A stretch of 32,354 nucleotides of DNA from CAYGUI01 sp964353115. Its GTDB lineage: Bacteria > Pseudomonadota > Gammaproteobacteria > JAGOUU01. A program made the position numbers and the translations under genes. The notes beneath the pieces were generated by a model. It searched no databases. It was not told the origin of the DNA and was given only the letters and a program-made list of their open reading frames with translations. The DNA is taken from assembly GCA_964353115.1 (NCBI GenBank), contig CAYGUI010000010.1:1-32354 (forward strand), in the 5' to 3' direction. Numbering within the stretch: position 1 is the first letter of the stretch; every line of letters starts with the position of its first letter. Below, piece after piece: positions 25,615-32,354 of the stretch.

Positions 25615-25846
25615 GGTTATCCAGTGTTTTATTATGTTGATCTAATTTTTTAGATAGTTGCTCTGTTGCATCTAACATTTCTTTTAGTTGACGACGCAAT
25701 TCCATCTCTTCCATCTTTAATTTATTTAACTCATAAATTTTATTATTAATGGCTTCTATGGTATTTTGAGAGTTTTGCGTTACTGCAAAAGCAGATTTAG
25801 TTGACAGTATAATTAGTATCGTTATGATAAATTTAGCTTTTTTCAT
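25595..25846 (-). CDS. Small periplasmic coiled-coil protein, first gene of the RND operon
   Basis: 83 residues, not recognised. A signal peptide (MKKAKFIITILIILSTKSAFA) is followed by one long helix with heptads of Leu, Ile and Met (INNKIYELNKLKMEEMELRR and on). GAGGT lies just before the ATG. The 3' end overlaps the adaptor gene. The family resemblance is to short lysis-inhibitor or YbgF-like coils only in a general way. A helper role for the pump is inferred from operon position. Confidence 0.65.
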   Translation of the reverse strand: MKKAKFIITILIILSTKSAFAVTQNSQNTIEAINNKIYELNKLKMEEMELRRQLKEMLDATEQLSKKLDQHNKTLDNLANHRE

Positions 25847-25885
25847 GGGACCTCAGAATAAATTTGCTATATATACTATATAATA

Positions 25886-25900
25886 GACTATTTAATAGTC
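25886..25900. promoter_or_regulatory. Perfect palindrome in the divergent region between the RND and gsp operons
   Basis: GACTAT-TTA-ATAGTC is an exact 15-base inverted repeat in the 96-base region that must hold both promoters. It could be an operator for a dimeric regulator. No binding protein is implied by the window, and the surrounding sequence is very AT-rich, so chance is possible. Confidence 0.35.
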
Positions 25901-25942
25901 ATTTTTTACTATACTTACAAATATAATGATGTGGAGATGATA

Positions 25943-26455
25943 GTGACAGGTGGATTGTCGAAATCGGGATATTTTATATTACTTACTGCAATTTTGTTTA
26001 TCTTATTGCTGTGGGAGTTGTATTATTTTTATCGTGAAATAACATCAATTTCTATTCCAACTGCGCAGTCAGTATCTACAACACAAGATGACGATATAAA
26101 AAAAGCTCAAGCTGCATATCAAGAATTTAGTTTTGGAAATATTGATGCAGCAAATATTTTTGGTGATTTCATTGCCACAGTAGATCTAGCAAATGCGCGT
26201 GAAACAGCGTTGAACTTAAAGTTAGTAGGAGTATTTTTTAATAATGATAATAAAAAAAGTGCTGCAGTTCTTATTACTAATGGTAAAGAAAAAACTTATC
26301 GCATAGGTGATAAGATCATGGAAAACGTAATTTTATCAGCGATTTATAAAAATTATGTTGTTATTGATCATGCAGGAAAAGCTGAGCTGGTTAAATATCC
26401 AGAGCAAGATTTTTCTAGTATTGAGTTAAAACCTTATGCTGGGCTTGGGAGATGA
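25943..26455 (+). CDS. gspC: Type II secretion protein GspC, short form
   Basis: 170 residues from the GTG that follows GGAG by six bases; an ATG six bases earlier lies too close to that site. One membrane helix (YFILLTAILFILLLWELYYF) is followed by a linker and the HR domain, with LNLKLVGVFF, SAAVLITNGKEKTYRIGD, ILSAIYKNYVVIDHAGKAEL. This domain links the inner-membrane platform to the secretin. The protein ends after the HR domain, so the PDZ or coiled-coil C-terminal domain of classical GspC (about 270 residues) is missing. Its stop overlaps the first possible gspD start. Confidence 0.82.
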   Translation: MTGGLSKSGYFILLTAILFILLLWELYYFYREITSISIPTAQSVSTTQDDDIKKAQAAYQEFSFGNIDAANIFGDFIATVDLANARETALNLKLVGVFFNNDNKKSAAVLITNGKEKTYRIGDKIMENVILSAIYKNYVVIDHAGKAELVKYPEQDFSSIELKPYAGLGR

Positions 26456-26466
26456 TGGGGATTGAT

Positions 26467-28581
26467 ATGAAAATGAAATTTATGACTGGATTGCTTCGAA
26501 CACTTTGTCTACTCGCAATGACGTTGGCTATTAACATAACTTACGCCGAAGATAAAAATATAATAAACAATATAAATAATAGCAATCCACAGTTATGGAA
26601 CTTACACGATGTTGATATTATGAATGTCATTGGTGAAGTTTCAAAAGTTACTGGCAAAAATTTCCTGATTGATCCTCGAGTGCAAGGGCGGGTTAGTATT
26701 GTCTCTAATCATCCAATGAAGGCAGATGAAGTTTATACCGTATTTCAATCAATTTTAGAAGTAATAGGCTATACCACTATTCCCTCTGGCGAAGTGACTA
26801 AAATAGTCCCAGCTAGCGGAGCTTCACAAATGGCAACACCATTAGTTGATGCCAAGACTAAAAGCAAAAATGGTATGGTGGTGCGAGTATTTGAGCTTAA
26901 AAATGTTGGTGCTGATTATGTAGTTTCAGCGCTTAGAAGCTATATTAATCCGCAAGGGAACTTAAGTACTATTCCGCAATCCAAAATATTAATCGCAGCA
27001 GATTACCAAGATAATATTGATCGCTTGGCTGAAATTATTAAACGTATTGATTTACCCATTCAGGATCAAGTTGAAGCAATAAAGTTACGTGAGGCAACAG
27101 CCAGTGAAATGGCTAGTATTCTAGCAAAATTAATGGAAGGTCAGAGATCTGGTATTGGTATTCAACAGCAAATTCAGTTGGCATCGGATGATCGTACGAA
27201 TACTATTTTAATAACTGGCAGTAAAGATAAAATTTTACAAGCTAGAACTTTAATAGCTAAATTAGATGTCAAGTCGGATATTATTGATGATAATACCGAA
27301 ATAAAATATTTAAAATACGCCAAAGCTACTAGTTTATTGCCATTATTAGCGAATATTCGTCAAGAATATGATCAAAAGCACACTAAAACTGATGGTAAAG
27401 GTCAATCAGGTCAGGCAAGTTTATTACCAACAACAACATATTCATCGCAATCATCAAATCAAGAGCAGCCAAGCAGCCCAGGTTTTAATAATGGCAGTGG
27501 CTCTGGCAGTAATGGCAGTAGTGGGGGTGAAGATTTTATTCAACGCGATGATGAAAAATCTATTATTCAAGTTGCAGCACCAGGTGTTGCAGCTGATCCA
27601 AGTTTAAATGCGTTAATTTTAAGCGGTCCGCCAGATTTATTACATATGTATCGTAATTTAATTCGCAAATTAGATATTCGTAAGCAACAAATTTTAACTG
27701 AGATTATTATTGCTGAAGTAACAGATGAAACTGTGGCAAATTTAGGTATAGAGTGGAAGGCACGAATTGGTGATGGAGTTTTTGGATTTATCAATGATAG
27801 TTCAACTAATGTAGGTACTCAATCAAATAGTGTCCAGTCAATTTCTGGTTTAACCGCTGGTTATTCTAATGGCAGTACTTTATCAGCAGTTGCCAATGCA
27901 CTAATGAAAGATAGTGCTAATAATGTTATTGCAACACCGAATTTATTAACTTTAGATAATGAATGGGGAGTTGCTAAAGTTGGTAGTAGTATTCCAATTG
28001 AAACTCAAACAACTATTGGCTCTGCAACAACAACAACTAGTACTTATCAATATAAAGATGTAGCTACTTATGTTGCTATACAGCCGCAAATTAGCCAAAA
28101 CGATAATATAATTTTAAATATTCGTGAAGCATCGCAAGGATTTGCCAATAACGCACAAATTACAGCGATAAAAGCTGATGAGCCCCCACCAGTATTAACA
28201 ACTAAACATTTTGATACACGAGTATTATTAAAAAATAAATCAATATTAGTTTTGGCCGGGTTACGAGAAAATAAAACTTCAAAATCTAATACTAAAATTC
28301 CATTACTTGGTGACTTGCCAGTGCTTGGTAGTTTATTTAGAGTTGAAAATAAATCGCATAGTAAAACTAATTTAATGCTATTTGTTAAGCCTACAGTAAT
28401 TGATACTGCAGATGAAGGAATTAATATTACAGCATCAAAATATAATTTATTGCGTGATCAGCAAATAGTTATGGCGAATAAATTATCAAATGGTATAACG
28501 ACTCCAAGCAAGGATGAATATTTAGCGCCATTTAGCGAAAATGAAAACACTAATAATATAGAGTTGCCATGCCCATTTTAG
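26467..28581 (+). CDS. gspD: Type II secretion secretin GspD
   Basis: 704 residues from the ATG after GGGGA; an overlapping ATG five codons upstream is an alternative. After a signal peptide come N0 (LHDVDIMNVIGEVSKVTGKNF), N1, N2 and N3 domains. N3 is interrupted by a Ser/Gly/Gln linker near residues 318-355. The secretin core follows (TEIIIAEV, then IPLLGDLPVLGSLFR at about 612-625). It forms the outer-membrane channel for folded proteins. The tail after the core is short and Asn/Glu-rich, without an obvious pilotin-binding domain. Part of the signal peptide is encoded by a dispersed repeat (26488-26523). Confidence 0.95.
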   Translation: MKMKFMTGLLRTLCLLAMTLAINITYAEDKNIINNINNSNPQLWNLHDVDIMNVIGEVSKVTGKNFLIDPRVQGRVSIVSNHPMKADEVYTVFQSILEVIGYTTIPSGEVTKIVPASGASQMATPLVDAKTKSKNGMVVRVFELKNVGADYVVSALRSYINPQGNLSTIPQSKILIAADYQDNIDRLAEIIKRIDLPIQDQVEAIKLREATASEMASILAKLMEGQRSGIGIQQQIQLASDDRTNTILITGSKDKILQARTLIAKLDVKSDIIDDNTEIKYLKYAKATSLLPLLANIRQEYDQKHTKTDGKGQSGQASLLPTTTYSSQSSNQEQPSSPGFNNGSGSGSNGSSGGEDFIQRDDEKSIIQVAAPGVAADPSLNALILSGPPDLLHMYRNLIRKLDIRKQQILTEIIIAEVTDETVANLGIEWKARIGDGVFGFINDSSTNVGTQSNSVQSISGLTAGYSNGSTLSAVANALMKDSANNVIATPNLLTLDNEWGVAKVGSSIPIETQTTIGSATTTTSTYQYKDVATYVAIQPQISQNDNIILNIREASQGFANNAQITAIKADEPPPVLTTKHFDTRVLLKNKSILVLAGLRENKTSKSNTKIPLLGDLPVLGSLFRVENKSHSKTNLMLFVKPTVIDTADEGINITASKYNLLRDQQIVMANKLSNGITTPSKDEYLAPFSENENTNNIELPCPF
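26488..26523 (+). repeat. Degenerate dispersed repeat inside the GspD signal-peptide codons
   Basis: GGATTGCTTCG (26488-26498) and CTCGCAATGACG (26512-26523) are the conserved ends of a widespread bacterial palindromic repeat of the form ATTGCTTCG...CTCGCAATGAC. Here it is in frame and encodes GLLRTLCLLAMT, the core of the signal peptide. Identification is from memory of that repeat type. Confidence 0.6.
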
Positions 28582-30065
28582 AGCTATTGCCTTTTAGTTT
28601 TGCCGAAGAAAACGGAGTTATCATTACTGATAGCTCAGGTGACAAAGCTGAAGTGGTTTTTAAAGGGGAGTTATCAATTGAAATATTACAAGAAGTACAA
28701 CGTTTTGTTGGTAAGCCATTAGAGCTTAAAAAAATTACTGCTGCCGAATTTTCTTCTTATTTAGTAAATATTTATGAAGGCCAAGGAAGGGGCGCGCAGG
28801 AAATTGCAACAGGTCTTGGTGATGATGTTGATTTATCAAAATTAGCTGAAGAAATACCGGAAACTCAAGATTTATTAGAAAATGATGATGATGCACCAAT
28901 CATTAGATTATTAAATGCTATTTTTAAACAGGCGATAAAACAAGATTCTTCAGATATTCATATTGAAACTTTCGAAGGTAATGTAAAAGTGCGTTTTAGA
29001 ATCGACGGTGTTTTACATATAGTTTTAGAGCCACCGCGGATTTTATCGCAAGCATTAGTTTCTCGTATAAAAGTTATGGCGCGCCTTGATATTGCTGAAA
29101 AGCGTATTCCGCAAGATGGACGTATTTCTTTAAAATTAGGTGGTCGTAATATTGATGTTCGGGTTTCCACTATGCCAACTAATTTTGGTGAGCGTGTGGT
29201 AATGCGTATTTTAGATCGTGATAAAGCCAAGCTTAATTTAAAAGATCTTGGTATGACTCCAAAAGATTTAAAAAAAATGGAAAAGCTGATTTATCAGCCC
29301 CATGGAATTATTATGGTAACTGGTCCAACAGGCTCCGGTAAAACTACGACTTTATATGCGGCATTGACAGACTTAAATAATGCTACGCGTAATATTCTAA
29401 CTGTTGAAGATCCTATTGAATATGATTTACCAGGAGTTGGCCAAACGCAAGTTAATACCAAAGTTGATATGACTTTTGCTCGAGGATTACGCGCGATTTT
29501 GCGACAAGATCCGGATGTGGTCATGATCGGTGAGATTCGTGATGTTGAAACTGCTGAGGTTGCGATTCAAGCGAGTTTAACCGGACATTTGGTTTTATCA
29601 ACATTGCATACAAATACTGCTATTGGCTCTATAACTCGAATGCGAGATATGGGAGTGCAGCCATTCTTAATTTCTTCGAGTTTAATAGGTGTTATTGCGC
29701 AGCGTTTAGTACGCAGATTATGTAGTGATTGTCGTAAGTTGCAAGCTGCAACAGAGCTAGAATTAAAAGCACTAGAAATTACTAAAGCTAAAACAGAAAT
29801 TAATATTTATAAACCTGTTGGTTGCGATAAATGTAATAAAACAGGATATGCTGGTCGTACAGCAATTTATGAAATAGTTGAAGTGGATAATAATTTACGC
29901 GAACTAGTTCATGAAGGTGCTAGTGAGCAAGATATGGAAAAATATATTCGTCCATTTACTTTGAGTATGTATCAAGATGGTATTGAAAAAGTTTTACAAG
30001 GATTAACTAGCCTAGAAGAAGTAGCACGGGTTACTAGTGATAGGGGAAATAATGCCGACATTTAA
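28569..30065 (+). CDS. gspE: Type II secretion ATPase GspE
   Basis: 498 residues; starts 13 bases before the end of gspD. The N-terminal domain binds the GspL/F platform. The C-terminal ATPase has Walker A GPTGSGKTTT (from residue 252), an Asp box with VEDPIEYDLPGVGQTQVN, Walker B RAILRQDPDVVMIGEIRD, and a His box TGHLVLSTLHTN. Cys385, Cys388, Cys419 and Cys422 form the two CxxC pairs that hold zinc in GspE and PilB-type enzymes. It powers pseudopilus assembly at the inner membrane. Confidence 0.96.
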   Translation: MPILELLPFSFAEENGVIITDSSGDKAEVVFKGELSIEILQEVQRFVGKPLELKKITAAEFSSYLVNIYEGQGRGAQEIATGLGDDVDLSKLAEEIPETQDLLENDDDAPIIRLLNAIFKQAIKQDSSDIHIETFEGNVKVRFRIDGVLHIVLEPPRILSQALVSRIKVMARLDIAEKRIPQDGRISLKLGGRNIDVRVSTMPTNFGERVVMRILDRDKAKLNLKDLGMTPKDLKKMEKLIYQPHGIIMVTGPTGSGKTTTLYAALTDLNNATRNILTVEDPIEYDLPGVGQTQVNTKVDMTFARGLRAILRQDPDVVMIGEIRDVETAEVAIQASLTGHLVLSTLHTNTAIGSITRMRDMGVQPFLISSSLIGVIAQRLVRRLCSDCRKLQAATELELKALEITKAKTEINIYKPVGCDKCNKTGYAGRTAIYEIVEVDNNLRELVHEGASEQDMEKYIRPFTLSMYQDGIEKVLQGLTSLEEVARVTSDRGNNADI

Positions 30066-31302
30066 ATATAAAGCATTAGACAAGGATGGAAAGGAAAAGT
30101 CTGGTGATATTAATGCTGATAATGAAAAAGAAGCTCGTAAAAAACTAAGACGTGATAAATTATTGCCATTAAATGTTACAAGTATTAATAAGCCAGAAAA
30201 TAATAATGTCAAAAACAAATCTGTTTTAAATATACAGTTATTTTCAAGTAGTAAAAATAAATTAAAAGTAGCTGAATTAGCACTATTTACCCGTCAATTA
30301 GCAACGTTATTATCTTCTGGTATGCCGATAGATGAATCTTTACGAGCATTAGTTGATCAGCAAGATAACGCAAAAATTTCACGCATAGTGAGTGTTTTAT
30401 TAGAAAAAGTGCAAGAAGGTTATAGTTTATCAGTTAGTATGAGTTTTTTTTCAGAAGCTTTTCCGCAACTATATCGCTCAACAATAAACTCAGGTGAGAA
30501 ATCGGGGCATTTGGCTGCAGTATTAGAAAGTTTGGCTGATTATACAGATCGGCAAAATACTCTGACTATGAAAATAAAACAAGCCGCTATTTATCCTATA
30601 GTTATGGTTTGTTTGTCAGTAATAATTTTATCGTTTTTATTAGTTTTTGTAGTGCCAAAAATGAGTAGCGTATTTGCTGATTTTGATCAGAAATTGCCAT
30701 TAATAACACGTATTATGTTATCAATTAGTAATTTTTTGGTTGACTATGGAGTTTATTTTTTCGCTGGTATTTTTATTTTAATTTTTGTATTTAAATATCT
30801 TATTTTAAAAAATAGAGCTTATAAATTTAAATTACACAAAATTTTATTAAAACTTCCAGTAATTGGTAATGCGATTAGAACAGTAAATATTGCGCGTTAT
30901 GCCAGAACTTTTGGAATGCTATTTCAAGCTGGTGTTCCTGTAATTGATTCGATGCGGGTATCAAGTCAAGTAGTTTCAAATTTACCAATGCATGATGCTC
31001 TTTATAGTGCAGCAAACGAAGTGCAAGAAGGTGGTACTATCTTTAATGCATTGCGTGAAACAAAATTTTTTCCGGCTATTGGATTGCATTTGGTAAGTAG
31101 TGGTGAAAAAAGTGGTAAGTTAGATTTTATGCTAAACAAGGTTGCAGATACCCAAGAGCAGCAAGTTGAAGGCGTAATTACCAATGTGCTAAGCTTATTT
31201 GAGCCGTTTATTATCGTAACGATGGGCGGCGTAGTTTTAATGATAGTTTTATCAATAATGTTACCAATATTACAAATGAATCAGCTAGTGGGGCAAGCGT
31301 GA
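30052..31302 (+). CDS. gspF: Type II secretion inner-membrane platform protein GspF
   Basis: 416 residues from the ATG after AGGGGA, overlapping gspE by 14 bases; a GTG five codons earlier lacks such a site. The N-terminus MPTFKYKALDKDGKEKSGDI is typical. Two homologous T2SSF cytoplasmic domains follow, each opening with FTRQLATLLSSGMPIDESL or YARTFGMLFQAGVPVIDSM. Three membrane helices are visible. The C-terminus (FEPFIIVTMGGVVLMIVLSI) is well conserved. GspF is the polytopic core on which the pseudopilus grows. Confidence 0.95.
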   Translation: MPTFKYKALDKDGKEKSGDINADNEKEARKKLRRDKLLPLNVTSINKPENNNVKNKSVLNIQLFSSSKNKLKVAELALFTRQLATLLSSGMPIDESLRALVDQQDNAKISRIVSVLLEKVQEGYSLSVSMSFFSEAFPQLYRSTINSGEKSGHLAAVLESLADYTDRQNTLTMKIKQAAIYPIVMVCLSVIILSFLLVFVVPKMSSVFADFDQKLPLITRIMLSISNFLVDYGVYFFAGIFILIFVFKYLILKNRAYKFKLHKILLKLPVIGNAIRTVNIARYARTFGMLFQAGVPVIDSMRVSSQVVSNLPMHDALYSAANEVQEGGTIFNALRETKFFPAIGLHLVSSGEKSGKLDFMLNKVADTQEQQVEGVITNVLSLFEPFIIVTMGGVVLMIVLSIMLPILQMNQLVGQA

Positions 31303-31733
31303 AAAAGAAGGTTATTGCTAAGCAACAAGGTATGACGTTAATTGAATTGATGATTGTTATTGCAATCATCGGGTTATTAGCGGCTATTATCGCGCCTAAT
31401 TTATTAGGATCATTTAATAAAGCACGTATAACTAAAGTACAACAAGATCTGCAGGCTTTAGATCAAGGGATAACTTTATATCAAGTTGATACTGGACAAT
31501 ACCCAACTAATGCTCAGGGACTTGAAGCCTTAGTAAAACGACCAACAGGAGCTGGCGCAAATATGTGGTCAGGTCCTTATGTTAAAAGCATTCCCAAAGA
31601 TCCATGGGGTAACGCTTATCAATATGCTAATCCAGGGAAGCATGGCGCTTATGATATTTATTCTTATGGTAGTGGTGGACCAAGTCAAGGTGAAACTGGA
31701 GACACAGTAATTGGTAATTGGAAAACGCCATAA
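31299..31733 (+). CDS. gspG: Type II secretion major pseudopilin GspG
   Basis: 144 residues; GTG start overlapping the gspF stop by four bases. The prepilin peptidase site is QQG-MTLIELMIVIAIIGLLAA, with Glu at +5 of the mature protein. The C-terminal YPTNAQGLEALVKRP and IPKDPWGNAYQYANPGKHG match the calcium-binding pseudopilin fold. It forms the shaft of the pseudopilus. A prepilin peptidase gene is not in the window. Confidence 0.97.
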   Translation: MKKKVIAKQQGMTLIELMIVIAIIGLLAAIIAPNLLGSFNKARITKVQQDLQALDQGITLYQVDTGQYPTNAQGLEALVKRPTGAGANMWSGPYVKSIPKDPWGNAYQYANPGKHGAYDIYSYGSGGPSQGETGDTVIGNWKTP

Positions 31734-32196
31734 AGGATTTACATTATTAGAATTACTAATTGTAATTGCGATTATAGGAATTATGCTATCCGTTGTGGTT
31801 TTATCAACGGATTTTTTATCTCGTCGTTATAGCGCTAAAGTTTTTGGTCAAACATTAGAGCGACTTATTGTTTTTTCTAGCGAAATTGCTATTTCAAGGC
31901 AGCAAGAAGTTGGAATAAAGTTTTATCCAGATACAGTCGTTTTCAAATATAAGAAAGATGCAGACAGCTCGTGGGAACATATTCATGATGTTCGTCTTTT
32001 AAGAGCTCGTGATATCCCAAAAGATATTAAATATAATCTTGAAGTTAATAAAATTTATCGAAAAACTAATCCTAATGATCCTGAAATAGTTTTTTCAACA
32101 TCAGGTGATATGACTCCATTTATTTTAAAGCTTATGCGAGGACAAAATACTATTGTTATTAAAGGTTATTATGATGGGCATGTGGAGATTATTTAG
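31711..32196 (+). CDS. gspH: Type II secretion minor pseudopilin GspH
   Basis: 161 residues with a TTG start inside gspG (23-base overlap) and GGAG nine bases upstream; no ATG occurs before the prepilin motif. The peptidase site is HKG-FTLLELLIVIAIIGIML with Glu at +5. The rest has the loose beta-rich pattern of GspH, with LERLIVFSSEIAISRQQEVGI as the first helix-strand region. It is the last recognisable gsp gene before the repeat region at the window end. Confidence 0.9.
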   Translation: MVIGKRHKGFTLLELLIVIAIIGIMLSVVVLSTDFLSRRYSAKVFGQTLERLIVFSSEIAISRQQEVGIKFYPDTVVFKYKKDADSSWEHIHDVRLLRARDIPKDIKYNLEVNKIYRKTNPNDPEIVFSTSGDMTPFILKLMRGQNTIVIKGYYDGHVEII

Positions 32197-32216
32197 TTCG
32201 TCATTATTGTATATTT

Positions 32217-32278
32217 CGTCATTCCCGCGTAGGCGGGAATCTAGCTTGAAATGGATTCCCGCCTACGCGGGAATGACG
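32217..32278. repeat. 25-bp perfect inverted repeat after gspH
   Basis: Arms at 32217-32241 and 32254-32278 are exact reverse complements around a 12-base loop. Each arm is itself a CCCGC..GCGGG palindrome. It lies 20 bases after the gspH stop. It could block or end transcription, although there is no T-run. Confidence 0.92.
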
Positions 32279-32350
32279 GAAAAGTCTGCGGGAATGACGA
32301 TAAAGTATGCTGGAATGACGGAATAGTCTCAGGGAAAGAAAGAAATGTCT
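32267..32350. repeat. Tandem 21-bp repeat, four units of rising divergence
   Basis: Units run 32267-32287, 32288-32308, 32309-32329 and 32330-32350. The first three share GGAATGACG and an A-rich spacer ending in GTCT or GTAT. The fourth is strongly degenerate. The first overlaps the right arm of the inverted repeat. The array may continue past the window. Confidence 0.85.
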
Positions 32351-32354
32351 GGAG

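Noticed and set aside
32267..32350. Possible CRISPR array
   Set aside because: Units are 21 bp, directly adjacent and degenerate, with no unique spacers and no cas genes. It is a simple tandem repeat.

Overview
The window is AT-rich chromosomal DNA (roughly one third G+C by eye) from a gammaproteobacterium. The order divergent ispB-position gene / rplU-rpmA-obgE and the cluster zapA-6S RNA-ygfA are both typical of that class. A GDSL lipase of the PlaA/thermolabile-hemolysin type, a type II secretion operon, a class B acid phosphatase and many small orphan genes suggest a Legionella/Coxiella-like, possibly host-associated lineage. The placement is inference; no marker gene fixes the genus.

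Layout. 1-3913: 3' part of a large MscS-type channel, a convergent exported GDSL lipase and a single-RRM RNA-binding protein. 3921-7692: tRNA-Asn(GUU), queC, hypoxanthine-guanine phosphoribosyltransferase, a shortened and motif-poor polyprenyl synthase homologue in the usual ispB position, then rplU-rpmA-obgE. 7752-13138: an orphan gene, a bidirectional terminator, rpsT, a serine esterase, a small orphan, pyrE, an APC permease and an overlapping 389-residue orphan. 13139-18334: xthA, ygfA, 6S RNA, zapA, type II glutamine synthetase, hemF and a class B acid phosphatase, separated by GC-rich dispersed repeats.

18335-25846 is read on the minus strand. A likely operon starts with a small periplasmic coiled-coil protein and continues with an RND adaptor, an RND pump and an outer-membrane beta-barrel protein. 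Two tandem paralogous exported six-cysteine proteins and dsbB follow. 25943-32196 is a tightly overlapping type II secretion operon gspC-D-E-F-G-H on the plus strand. It ends in a 25-bp perfect inverted repeat and a 21-bp tandem repeat, with no gspI-K before the window edge.

How the genes may work together: the type II system could export the GDSL lipase and perhaps the two cysteine-rich proteins, with DsbB re-oxidising DsbA for their disulfides. This is inference from content and proximity. The window is also notable for repeats: three copies of a modular GC-rich element with 0, 1 or 2 internal 51-bp modules, three loci where a GCGGGAATGACG core is tandemly expanded with a locus-specific period (18, 19 or 21 bp), and a degenerate dispersed repeat that forms part of the GspD signal peptide. 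No transposase, CRISPR array or rRNA was found, and no stretch over 300 bases lacks a gene.
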